Below, in pieces: positions 10,525-18,486 of a DNA stretch of 38,611 nucleotides (positions within the stretch are counted from its first letter, which is position 1; the number at the start of each line of letters is the position of its first letter). The DNA is taken from the NCBI GenBank assembly GCA_016213065.1, contig JACRBV010000150.1, forward strand, positions 1 to 38,611. The letters run 5' to 3'. Position numbers and translations under genes: made by a program. Under the pieces are notes generated by a model. It ran no database searches. It was not told the origin of the DNA and was given only the letters and a program-made list of their open reading frames with translations. The stretch comes from Deltaproteobacteria bacterium (lineage in GTDB: Bacteria > UBA10199 > SPLOWO2-01-44-7).

Positions 10525-11772
10525 TTAAAAGTGGGGGCGAAGATCCAGTTCGTGGGCCCTTTTAAAAGCCGCCAAAGCTTCTTCACGTCGGCCAAGTCCT
10601 GAGAGAGCATTACCACGGTTGAAATGGGCAGAGGCAAAATTTGGATCGATGGCAATGGCTCGATCATAAGCATCCAAGGCTTCTTTGTTTCGGCCAAGTC
10701 CTGAGAGAGCATTACCACGGTTGAAATGGGCAAAGGCAAAATTTGGGTCGATGGCAATGGCTCGGTCATAAGTAGCCAAGGCTTCTTTGTTTCGGTTCAG
10801 TTCTCTGAGAACAACACCACGGTTGGAATGGGCTAAGGTAAAATTTGGATCGATGGCAATGGCTCGGTCATAAGCAGCCAAGGCTTCTTTGTTTCGGCCA
10901 AGTTCTGAGAGAGCATTACCACGGTTGGAATGGGCAGAGGCAAAATTTGGATCGATGGCAATGGCTCGATCATAAGCAGCCAAGGCTTCTTTGTTTCGGT
11001 TCAGTTCTCCGAGAACAATACCACGCATGATTAGGAATTCGTTTTCTAATTGTTTGTCATCCAAGGTTTGAAGATAGACCTCATTTTGAATTTGTTCCGG
11101 AGTGACGTTATAAGGGGGGCGGAGATATTCTTCGTTAGATGTCAAATCGCCAAAATCAACATTAAATTCTCCGCCATCTTCTCTTTTTCCTCTTAAAAAA
11201 AGATGTTCTGGAGCCTTCACTGCTTGTAGGGTCACTCCCCGCTCATCTCCCATTGCCATGGCAACAAAACTCGATGTGTCGCAATCCAGTTGTCTGCTGG
11301 CTATGTTGGTGATTAATGAAGGATCCTTTTGACTTTCAAAAACGATTCCGGCTCCTTTTATTAGTTGATAATAAATAGGTGATTCCTGTTCCGGTGGTAA
11401 ATGATGTTGCGGTCCAAGAGTTTTATTGGCATCCGCGACGCGATCTGCGATAAAAAGATAGGCCGATTGCATCAACGCATCGGAATGCAAGTCGGACAAC
11501 CAATACATGAGTTGATGAATCCGGTTGTCAACAGAGAGTCTTTCGCCCCACTTCAGAAAAGGAATTTTTGCGGAGAGAGCAGGGCGGTTGTTGCGAAGAT
11601 AGGTTTTGTAATCATCACGGTCTCCGACTATTCCGTTACCGTTGAGATCCCCAAAAACTTCATTGCCTTCAATGACGCCGTTGCCATCCAGATCGATTCC
11701 TCCCGTCTTCGAGAAATCGGGATAGGCCACGGTTAAAACCCCTTCAATCCAGAATTTAGCAACGTTCACCAT
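10525..11772 (-). CDS. Transglutaminase-like/TPR protein with EF-hand-like N terminus
   Basis: This 415-residue protein appears to have three parts. Residues 26-56 carry two calcium-loop-like Asp/Asn/Gly segments (DLDGNGVIEGNE and DLNGNGIVGDRDD), like EF-hand or dockerin loops. Residues 85-210 resemble the SirB1/transglutaminase-like fold, with C164 in LDCDTSSFVAMAM, H190 in APEHLFLRG and D206 in FNVDFG, a plausible Cys-His-Asp triad. From about residue 240, five TPR motifs of 34 residues follow (NKEALAAYDRAIAIDPNF core), nearly identical to each other. No signal peptide is seen. The exact function is unknown; protein-protein scaffolding through the TPRs is likely. The transglutaminase-like call is an inference from motif order. 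Confidence 0.75.
   Translation of the reverse strand: MVNVAKFWIEGVLTVAYPDFSKTGGIDLDGNGVIEGNEVFGDLNGNGIVGDRDDYKTYLRNNRPALSAKIPFLKWGERLSVDNRIHQLMYWLSDLHSDALMQSAYLFIADRVADANKTLGPQHHLPPEQESPIYYQLIKGAGIVFESQKDPSLITNIASRQLDCDTSSFVAMAMGDERGVTLQAVKAPEHLFLRGKREDGGEFNVDFGDLTSNEEYLRPPYNVTPEQIQNEVYLQTLDDKQLENEFLIMRGIVLGELNRNKEALAAYDRAIAIDPNFASAHSNRGNALSELGRNKEALAAYDRAIAIDPNFTLAHSNRGVVLRELNRNKEALATYDRAIAIDPNFAFAHFNRGNALSGLGRNKEALDAYDRAIAIDPNFASAHFNRGNALSGLGRREEALAAFKRAHELDLRPHF
10570..11010. repeat. 102-bp tandem repeats encoding TPR motifs
   Basis: About 4.5 copies of a 102-base unit (34 codons) lie in tandem inside the TPR gene. Copies differ at few bases even at third codon positions, which points to recent amplification or gene conversion. 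Confidence 0.85.
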
Positions 11773-11830
11773 ACATTCTTATTATCGGCAATCTCCCCGC
11801 GAAAGTTGTTACCCGATCCTAAAAAAACAA

Positions 11831-11872
11831 TGTAGTAATAAAACACAGAATGTGGTAATAAATGTGGTAATA
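11831..11872 (+). promoter_or_regulatory. Three direct repeats upstream of the Fic gene
   Basis: TGTAGTAATA at 11831, TGTGGTAATA at 11851 and TGTGGTAATA at 11863 lie just upstream of the Shine-Dalgarno of the Fic gene. The placement suggests an operator, perhaps bound by the Fic protein's own C-terminal winged-helix region (inference). Confidence 0.55.
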
Positions 11873-11887
11873 GAAAGAGGAGGGGTT

Positions 11888-12931
11888 ATGAAATCGTTGA
11901 ATATCGCTTACTTGGAGTTAAATGCTCTACCAATAGGTTTGGGTCAAATGATGCAAACATTGGGTGAATATAAGGGCAAACAGGACCTGTATACGAAGCA
12001 AACGCCGCAGGTTCTGGAAACCTTAAAACAGGCCGCCATAGTACAAAGTTCCGAATCTTCCAACAGAATAGAGGGAATCACGGTTGTTCCCGAACGACTC
12101 AAAGCCATCCTGTTGCAACACAGCAAACCCAAAGACAGATCCGAAGCGGAAATTATCGGTTACAGAAATGTGTTGGAAAAAATCCATATTCAATTTGACT
12201 CGATAGATTTAACGCCAAAAACCATTCTAAAATTTCATGAGGATATGCTTAAGGCATCGGGAATTCCTGCGGGCATTTGGAAACAGAGAGACAATACGAT
12301 TGAGGAAAAATTGCCGGAGGGACGTTGGGTCACGAGATTTGTTCCCGTATCCTCGCAGGAGACGCCCTATTACATGGAAGAATCCTGTAAAATATTTCAG
12401 CGACATTGGAGTGAAGGGAAAATCAGCAAGCTGATTCTCATTCCATCCATTATTCTGGATTTTCTTTGCATCCATCCTTTCATGGACGGGAATGGTCGCA
12501 TATCCCGCCTGCTAACTGTTTTGCTTCTGCACAAAGCGGGATACGAAGTTGCGCGCTATATCAGTTTGGAAAGAATCATCGAGAATGCCAAGATATCTTA
12601 TTACGATGTTTTGCATCGCTCCTCGCAACATTGGCATGAAGGCAGACACGACATAAAACCATGGTGGGAATATTTTTTATCTACATTGATCATGGCGTAT
12701 CGGGAACTGGAAGATCGGGTTGGGATGATAACCAAAGGGCGCGGGGCAAAGACGAATCTGATTGAATCCGCCGTGGAAAACATGCCTTCGACTTTTGGTA
12801 TTTCCGATGTTGAACGGGCCTGCCCGTCGGTTGGGAGAGACATGATCCGGATTATTCTGAATAAATTGCGCCACGATGGAAAACTGCAATCAACCGGTGC
12901 GGGCCGCGGAGCCAAGTGGAAAAAAAATTAA
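11888..12931 (+). CDS. Fic family AMPylator with N-terminal inhibitory helix
   Basis: Fic proteins transfer AMP from ATP to protein Ser, Thr or Tyr. The 347-residue product has the catalytic motif HPFMDGNGRISR with H196. It also has an N-terminal inhibitory motif SNRIEG (S58 to G63; Ser-x3-Glu-Gly), so it is a class II, self-inhibited Fic protein. The last 80 residues look like a winged-helix DNA-binding domain (MPSTFGISDVERACPSVGRDMIRIILNKLRHDGKL). The ATG at 11888 has a very strong AGAGGAGG upstream; an earlier in-frame GTG at 11852 is rejected because the repeats overlap it. It converges with the RDD gene, and their stop codons overlap. Confidence 0.93.
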   Translation: MKSLNIAYLELNALPIGLGQMMQTLGEYKGKQDLYTKQTPQVLETLKQAAIVQSSESSNRIEGITVVPERLKAILLQHSKPKDRSEAEIIGYRNVLEKIHIQFDSIDLTPKTILKFHEDMLKASGIPAGIWKQRDNTIEEKLPEGRWVTRFVPVSSQETPYYMEESCKIFQRHWSEGKISKLILIPSIILDFLCIHPFMDGNGRISRLLTVLLLHKAGYEVARYISLERIIENAKISYYDVLHRSSQHWHEGRHDIKPWWEYFLSTLIMAYRELEDRVGMITKGRGAKTNLIESAVENMPSTFGISDVERACPSVGRDMIRIILNKLRHDGKLQSTGAGRGAKWKKN

Positions 12932-14481
12932 GGAGCCACGAGGAAAGTTCTTTGCTCTGTTAGATGGTGGTCGGAGAAGCGGTCGTGGAGGATGAGGACT
13001 AGTGTATAGTGGCCGGGTTGGGCGTTTGGGGGGAGGGCAAGGGTGTTTACAATTTCCAAAGGGATCTCGGGATTTTTAAGCATTTGATGGAAGTCGACAA
13101 TGTTTTCCTGCTTAAAGCCAACCGCGTTGTCGGGATATTGAACCGTTAAATCTTCCTGAATCCACGCTTCGTTATTGCGCACGGTAAAACCTGTAACATC
13201 AAACGAAAAATAAATGGTCTCGCCCGGTTTGTATTCGGCGCTTGGGCGCAGAGTTGTCCGGTCGGGCAGGACATAAGAAAATCGCCTGATGAAAAGATTT
13301 TGAGCAACTCCGGGAACCGGGGCCAATCCTGCTCTTCCTCCCACTCGGATTGTGAAAATTTTTGGAATAAAATCGATTTTAAAGAAAGGGGAGAGATAAT
13401 TTCTTGGATTGGTGAGTCCCACCGCCCAGACACCCGCAATGACGGCAATAGAAATCACAACACCGATTGCCACTTTCCACGAGCGTTTCGCATAAACCAC
13501 AAAAGTTCCCGCGACAAAATCGGATGGTTTTTGATTGTGTGAGGATAAATAAAGAATCGCCCAACCGAGCGGGTTTGTGTCGAACAGTTTAAAAAAGGAA
13601 CGAAGCATGACTTCCGTGAAACCGACAGGGGCTCCCTCTTCCTGTGAAAGTTGACAACCGAAAATCCATTGACCGAGGGTTGTGTTAAAAAGAGTTTCCC
13701 AAGTAACGTGCCAGAGTAGATAGAAAAGAGGAAGCAGGAGGATCACGAGAAAACTGAAGATGGGTCTTTGATAGTCGATCAAAAGACAAATTCCGCCGAT
13801 CCATGCGGCGCTGAAAAGAAGATCAATACTGCCGGTAATCAAGCGAACGGTGGCGGAAGCGGTATTGCCGAAGATTGTGAAGTGTTGTGAGGGGGCGCGC
13901 CGGTGTTGCTGGACCGTTGTTCCGGCAATAATATCCCCAATGCGCTGTCGCAGTTTCAACTTTTCCAGAAGAATCCACGTCGGCAAAATCAGAAAGAGAT
14001 AATCCAAAGGTCTGAAAAAATTGCGCAGGATGATGGCAAACAGCGAAGGGGATTCCCCATTTTTTTTGATGACCGAAAGTCTGCTGAAAAATTTCCCCAA
14101 ACTTGTAAAAAAAACTCCTTCGCTGATGAAAAAATACAAAAAACAAAAGAGAAGGAAAATGGCGTGAAAAATAGTAACGTGATTGCTTTGCGCCGGAAAG
14201 GGCCGCAGAAACTCCCGCCAGATGATGTAGTTGTAGCCCAATAGAGCGCCGAAGTAGATGTAAAACAGGACAAGAAAATCAAAAAGACCCGAAGCCATGC
14301 GATCTCTAAGAGAAGCAACGCGAAACCCGATCTGCGAAATGGGAGTCACTTCCTCTTCTTCTTTATCTTCGGCTTCCCATTTTGCGAGGGTATTTGTAAA
14401 TCCCTCCTCCGACTCTTTCAATTCTTCGGGAGAGACCAACTCGGTTGCGTCGTCCGGATTTGTTTGATTTTCATCGGCCAT
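12928..14481 (-). CDS. RDD-family membrane protein with two RDD modules and an extracytoplasmic domain
   Basis: This 517-residue integral membrane protein has an acidic cytoplasmic N terminus (about 50 residues). The first RDD module starts at GFRVASLRDRMASGLFDFLVL and ends with LRQRIGDIIAGTTV. A second, more divergent module ends with SDFVAGTFVVYAK. A further transmembrane helix near residue 345 (VAIGVVISIAVIAGVWAVGL) is followed by a C-terminal region of about 150 residues that looks like a beta-rich extracytoplasmic domain (YKPGETIYFSFDVTGF, PPNAQPGHYTLVLILHD). The RDD family is implicated in ion exchange or membrane protein maturation; the function here is not known. It overlaps the GDPD gene by 11 bases. 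Confidence 0.8.
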   Translation of the reverse strand: MADENQTNPDDATELVSPEELKESEEGFTNTLAKWEAEDKEEEEVTPISQIGFRVASLRDRMASGLFDFLVLFYIYFGALLGYNYIIWREFLRPFPAQSNHVTIFHAIFLLFCFLYFFISEGVFFTSLGKFFSRLSVIKKNGESPSLFAIILRNFFRPLDYLFLILPTWILLEKLKLRQRIGDIIAGTTVQQHRRAPSQHFTIFGNTASATVRLITGSIDLLFSAAWIGGICLLIDYQRPIFSFLVILLLPLFYLLWHVTWETLFNTTLGQWIFGCQLSQEEGAPVGFTEVMLRSFFKLFDTNPLGWAILYLSSHNQKPSDFVAGTFVVYAKRSWKVAIGVVISIAVIAGVWAVGLTNPRNYLSPFFKIDFIPKIFTIRVGGRAGLAPVPGVAQNLFIRRFSYVLPDRTTLRPSAEYKPGETIYFSFDVTGFTVRNNEAWIQEDLTVQYPDNAVGFKQENIVDFHQMLKNPEIPLEIVNTLALPPNAQPGHYTLVLILHDRFSDHHLTEQRTFLVAP

Positions 14482-15160
14482 ATTCTTCTCTTGCGAAACG
14501 GGCGTTGTCGGTGAAAACGCCGTCGACCTTTAATGCCTCACATCGTTTCAATTCTTCAGCCGTATTGGCTACCCATGCGTGAACTTTAAATCCCCTCTTA
14601 TGCCACTTTTGCACCAACTCTGGTGTGAGCCATGTCATAAGAGGATGAATGGCCCGAACCCCGAGGAATTTATCAAAAATCGCCAAAGGAACAAGTTTAA
14701 AAGCACTTTTGCTGATAATCAAACTCCGCTCCAGACGTGGAAAAAATTTTTTCAGTGTGCGTAAATGTCTCCAGTAAAAGGAAGTGAGGAGAATCCGGTG
14801 GGAGGGGAGAATCTCTTGCGCCAGTCCCGCAACAATATAAGGAGAGGATTCCATGAGGTTCGGTTGTGATTTGATATCGAAAATGGCCAACACAGAAGAG
14901 GGTTTGATTTGTTCCAGCACCGCCGTCAGCGTTGGTATTCCCAAAGGTTCCAGCTCGTGCCAATTCTTGTCGTGCACAAATCCTTCGATCTTAAAAAGAA
15001 CGCGGAGATCATCATAGTGAGTGACGACAGGAACTTTGTCTTTGGTGAGGAGGCAGTCAAACTCAATTCCATCTACGCCGATTTCGATCGCCTTCTGAAT
15101 TGCCTCGAGAGAATTTTCAGCGGCTTCCCCCGAAGCTCCGCGATGAGCAAAAATTTTCAT
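14471..15160 (-). CDS. Glycerophosphodiester phosphodiesterase family protein
   Basis: This 229-residue TIM-barrel enzyme hydrolyses glycerophosphodiesters to sn-glycerol 3-phosphate and an alcohol. It shows the N-terminal FAHRGASGEAAENSLEAI with the catalytic His-Arg, the metal ligand region GIEFDCLLTKDKVPVVTHYDD, AIFDIKSQ, and the C-terminal HAWVANTAEELKRCEALKVDGVFTDN. There is no signal peptide, so it is the cytoplasmic UgpQ type. It overlaps rsmE by the 4-base ATGA and the RDD gene downstream by 11 bases, forming a translationally coupled operon. Confidence 0.92.
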   Translation of the reverse strand: MKIFAHRGASGEAAENSLEAIQKAIEIGVDGIEFDCLLTKDKVPVVTHYDDLRVLFKIEGFVHDKNWHELEPLGIPTLTAVLEQIKPSSVLAIFDIKSQPNLMESSPYIVAGLAQEILPSHRILLTSFYWRHLRTLKKFFPRLERSLIISKSAFKLVPLAIFDKFLGVRAIHPLMTWLTPELVQKWHKRGFKVHAWVANTAEELKRCEALKVDGVFTDNARFAREEYGR

Positions 15161-15888
15161 ATATTCCCCAGTTCATACTGGCATAAGGTGATCGTTACAA
15201 GGGCCGCGGTTTCGCATTTCAAAATCTGTTGGCCGAGACTTGCCCTTTTTGCGCCGGCTTTTTCCGCTTGCATCACTTCTGCTTTAGTAAATCCCCCCTC
15301 CGGCCCCACTACCAACAGCAGTTGGGAGGAATCGATCCCCTTGAAAATCGAATGAAATGTGTGGGCCTCTTCTTCCTCTTCCCAAAAAAGAAGCGTGTCC
15401 GAAAAATCTTTCAGATTTTGGAGCAGGGACTGCCAAGTCCGCAACGCATGAACTTTGGGAATGACGACACCGCCCGATTGCTTGGCGGCTTCCCGGGCAA
15501 TTTTTTGAAAACGTTCGAGTTTTTTGGGCGTTGCGGATTCATGATAGTGGGGAATGGTTCTCTCCGAAATAAACGGGAGAAATTCCACAACGCCTAACTC
15601 TACGCCTTTTTGCAAAACGAGTTCGAAGTGATCGTGTTTTAATAAGGAGATAGCAAGCGTCGGCGGTTTTGCTTTTTGAACAAACGCGTGTTGTTCCAGA
15701 ATTTTTAACGAAGCCTCTTTAAAACCGATGTCGGTGATTTTTGCCTTGTATTGGTTTTTGCCGTCGCTCAAAAAAAGAGTGTCTCCCACTTTGTGGCGCA
15801 GAACTTTGACGAGATGCTTGGCTTCATCCCCATGGAGCGTGACAGTGCCGTCGGTGACGGCATCAGGGGTGATTAAAAATTGGGCCAT
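15157..15888 (-). CDS. rsmE: 16S rRNA (uracil-1498-N3)-methyltransferase
   Basis: RsmE methylates U1498 of 16S rRNA using SAM. The 243-residue product has an N-terminal PUA-like domain (HLVKVLRHKVGDTLFLSDG) and a SPOUT knot. The knot carries the diagnostic VVGPEGGFTKAEV and ASLGQQILKCETAALVTITL. The length is normal. It is the first gene of rsmE-GDPD-RDD. A heptad repeat lies immediately upstream of the ATG, and no Shine-Dalgarno is seen. Confidence 0.95.
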   Translation of the reverse strand: MAQFLITPDAVTDGTVTLHGDEAKHLVKVLRHKVGDTLFLSDGKNQYKAKITDIGFKEASLKILEQHAFVQKAKPPTLAISLLKHDHFELVLQKGVELGVVEFLPFISERTIPHYHESATPKKLERFQKIAREAAKQSGGVVIPKVHALRTWQSLLQNLKDFSDTLLFWEEEEEAHTFHSIFKGIDSSQLLLVVGPEGGFTKAEVMQAEKAGAKRASLGQQILKCETAALVTITLCQYELGNI

Positions 15889-15897
15889 ATTTTTTAG

Positions 15898-15978
15898 AAA
15901 TCAAAAATCAAATATCAAAAACTAAAAACACATATCAAAAAAATTAAAATAAAAAATTTTTGCTTTTTGCTTTTTAAT
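15898..15978. repeat. AT-rich heptad array between rsmE and the ROK gene
   Basis: Degenerate 7-base A-rich units (such as AAAAATC, AAATATC, AAAAACT) run into a T-rich complementary half (TTTTTGC, TTTTTGC, TTTTTAA), like the array at 9571. The T-rich half supplies the putative -35 of the ROK gene promoter. The array separates two divergently transcribed genes. Confidence 0.7.
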
Positions 15979-15995
15979 TTTCCTTATCATATGTT
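15967..15995 (+). promoter_or_regulatory. Candidate ROK kinase promoter
   Basis: TTGCTT (15967-15972) is separated by 17 bases from TATGTT (15990-15995), 15 bases before the ATG. The leader would be about 8 bases with no Shine-Dalgarno. Both boxes are imperfect. Confidence 0.35.
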
Positions 15996-16010
15996 AAGCG
16001 CTGTCACAAT

Positions 16011-16916
16011 ATGCGTTATGCAATTGGAGCGGATGTTGGTGGAACGAATATCCGGGTTGGTCTGATCGACGAATCGGGTCGTTTGCTCGCCAAAAAAAGT
16101 GAACCCGTGGGAGTTCATCGGGATCCGCTTCCATTTTTCAATCGTTTGACAAATTTAATTGAGAACGTCGCAGGCACGCATTTGAATTCTTTGTCCGGCA
16201 TCGGATTGGGACTTCCGGGCATCTGCAACAAAAAAGAGGGGATGATCCATCAGCTTCCCCATTTTCCTTCTTGGCGTGATGTGCCCGTTTCAAAAATTCT
16301 TTCGGAGAAATTTTCATGCCCGATTTTTTTCGACAATGATGCCAACATGGCTACGTTGGGAGAGCTTTGGCGGGGGACGGCGAAGAATCTCGACTCCTTT
16401 ATTATGCTGACATTGGGAACGGGGATTGGAGGCGGGCTCGTTTTGAATCGAAAGCTTTGGCAAGGCGCGCAAGGTTTTGCGGGCGAAGTGGGACATATGG
16501 TGATTGAAGTGGGTGGGCGTGCGTGTGCGTGTGGGAACAAAGGTTGTTGGGAGGTCTATGCCTCTTCGGGAGCTGTCCCTAAAGAAACAACGGCTGAAAA
16601 ATTGTCGGATCAGGCACTTGCGGGCGATTTTGAAGCGAAAAAATTCTGGGAAACGTTTGGAAAATATCTTGGAGTGGGTATTGCCAATCTGGCCAGCATC
16701 ACCGGAATAGAAAATTATGTTTTGGCCGGTGGCATTGCCAAAGCTTTTCCCCATTTTATGGAGGCGTGCAAAAAAGCAGTGCGTCAAAACACCTACAATC
16801 ATCTCGCCCAACGAGTCGTCATCCTGCAATCCACGTTGGACGGAGATGGAAACCTGCTCGGTGCCGCCCATGCTGTTTTTACCTCATCTATTTCAACCGG
16901 TGCAAAAGTTGAATAG
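16011..16916 (+). CDS. ROK family sugar kinase (glucokinase-like)
   Basis: This 301-residue ROK protein has the ATP site IGADVGGTNIRVGLID at its N terminus, the catalytic FFDNDANMATLGE, LGTGIGGGLVLN, and the zinc-binding ROK signature with GHMVIEVGG then CACGNKGCWEVYASS. There is no helix-turn-helix, so it is a kinase rather than a repressor. Glucose is the usual substrate for this length class, but the sugar is not certain. It converges with the downstream glycosyltransferase and the two 3' ends overlap by 29 bases. Confidence 0.9.
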   Translation: MRYAIGADVGGTNIRVGLIDESGRLLAKKSEPVGVHRDPLPFFNRLTNLIENVAGTHLNSLSGIGLGLPGICNKKEGMIHQLPHFPSWRDVPVSKILSEKFSCPIFFDNDANMATLGELWRGTAKNLDSFIMLTLGTGIGGGLVLNRKLWQGAQGFAGEVGHMVIEVGGRACACGNKGCWEVYASSGAVPKETTAEKLSDQALAGDFEAKKFWETFGKYLGVGIANLASITGIENYVLAGGIAKAFPHFMEACKKAVRQNTYNHLAQRVVILQSTLDGDGNLLGAAHAVFTSSISTGAKVE

Positions 16917-18456
16917 TCTCTTCATGGGGTGGTCTGTCTCCGAAGCGCTCCAGAAAATGTTTGTAGCGAATGGGGGAGTTGAGATCCCAGTTAAGCACGG
17001 GGATTTGCGTATCGATGATTTCATAAGCGTGACCCTCCGCCTCCCATTCTTTTTTTATTTCTTCTTCCGAGATATGCGGTCCCTCAGCCAAGCCAACCCG
17101 GTCCGGACCAATCCACCACCTAATGACTTGTCTGTCGGTCCATCTTTTTTCCAGAGGAGGAACCTTTGGAGAAATTTTTTCAGGCTCTGCAATATAAGCC
17201 AAAGGAATGTCCGAATAAAACTGCCAGACATGTTGACTGCTATTTAGATAAACATACTCACCCGGCTTCCATTTTTCTGCCACCATTTTGGGGATGATCT
17301 GGATGGGATCCGCATATTCTTTCAAATAATAATTTTTCATTGCGGGCCATTCCGGTTTGATTAGCGTAAAACTTTGGAAGAGGCCGGTTCCCCATAAAAT
17401 CACAAACGAGAGGACTCCAGCGATTTTGTTTTTCTTGTAAATTTGTAGAAGAGTGACGGCCATCAAAAAACAGAGAAGAGGAAAGAGCTGAAAGCCGTAT
17501 CGCAGAACGTCGAAATTAAGAATGGGAACACCAAACCATCCGACCAAAACGATACAGGTGATCAGAAGAAGCGTTTTCTTCTGAACAAGAAACCATTGGG
17601 AAGTCCTCCACCAATAAATCCAGACAAAAACCAGAATAAGAGGAACAATCTGCCGGTTGAAATAAAAGAGATGGGTTCCAAACTTTTTGAAATATTGAAC
17701 CACCGTTGGAAAGTGCGTCATCATGTTGGTGCGTGTTTCAAAAGAACCGATGAGGAAAAAGGGGAGACAGAAAAGGGCCACGGTAACGATTGTTGTGAGG
17801 AGCGCGCGGATTTTGATTTCTTTTCCTTCAGCAAAGAAAAGGGTGTAAAGGGCAAGTCCTCCCAAACTTAAGAAACAGATGAAATAATTGGCGTGAAAAA
17901 GCAGAATCAGACCAACAGCATAAAGCAGAGTTCCTTTTTTCTTTTCTTCCCAATTCAGAAAGCCAAGGAGCAGAAGGCCGATCCCAAAAAAATTGATCGG
18001 ATAGGTTTTGGATTGGCGAATATAAAGTAAAACCCACGGATTAAAAGCAAACAGAAAGAGGGAAAGCCACGTCACTGCGGCATTTCGTGTCCATCGCCAA
18101 AAAAGAAAACCGAGAGGAACGATCGAGAGAAAACCCAGAAGAGCAAAGGGAAAACGGGCGGCCCAAGCATTGACGCCGAACAATTTAAAACTGGCCGCAC
18201 GCAAGTACAAAAAAGGTGCCGTGTCGAAAAACCAAAGATAGTGGGAGGTCGATTCCGCCCCGTTCCATTGAGTGATAAATTTTCCATCTACGAGCGCAAG
18301 CGGGAGTCCATTTTGCAAAACGGATTTTGATAACAGCGAAAGATCGGCCTCATCGTGCCAAAGACTGAAACGATCAAGCCGCCAGAAAATTAGAAAACCA
18401 AAAACAAGCGCAAGAAAGAGGGTAGGCCAAAGCCATTTTTTAAAATTGGGTTGCAT
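16888..18456 (-). CDS. GT-C fold membrane glycosyltransferase (PMT/ArnT-like)
   Basis: This 522-residue membrane protein has about a dozen hydrophobic helices. It carries the acidic first-loop motif of GT-C enzymes (DRFSLWHDEADLSLL, about residues 29-43) and a large C-terminal soluble domain. Such enzymes use polyprenol-phosphate sugars as donors on the periplasmic face. The ATG at 18456 (MQPNFKKWLWPTLFL) is chosen because the membrane protein begins there. The frame stays open upstream, but that stretch is antisense to the next gene and has no membrane features. The start lies 30 bases from the likely start of the divergent glycosyltransferase. Confidence 0.82.
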   Translation of the reverse strand: MQPNFKKWLWPTLFLALVFGFLIFWRLDRFSLWHDEADLSLLSKSVLQNGLPLALVDGKFITQWNGAESTSHYLWFFDTAPFLYLRAASFKLFGVNAWAARFPFALLGFLSIVPLGFLFWRWTRNAAVTWLSLFLFAFNPWVLLYIRQSKTYPINFFGIGLLLLGFLNWEEKKKGTLLYAVGLILLFHANYFICFLSLGGLALYTLFFAEGKEIKIRALLTTIVTVALFCLPFFLIGSFETRTNMMTHFPTVVQYFKKFGTHLFYFNRQIVPLILVFVWIYWWRTSQWFLVQKKTLLLITCIVLVGWFGVPILNFDVLRYGFQLFPLLCFLMAVTLLQIYKKNKIAGVLSFVILWGTGLFQSFTLIKPEWPAMKNYYLKEYADPIQIIPKMVAEKWKPGEYVYLNSSQHVWQFYSDIPLAYIAEPEKISPKVPPLEKRWTDRQVIRWWIGPDRVGLAEGPHISEEEIKKEWEAEGHAYEIIDTQIPVLNWDLNSPIRYKHFLERFGDRPPHEETIQLLHRLK

Positions 18457-18486
18457 TTTACGAGTGGTTTCCTTTATCACAGCCCA

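Noticed and set aside
10570-11010. CRISPR-like array
   Set aside because: The repeats are contiguous 102-base units encoding TPR motifs, without spacers and in frame.
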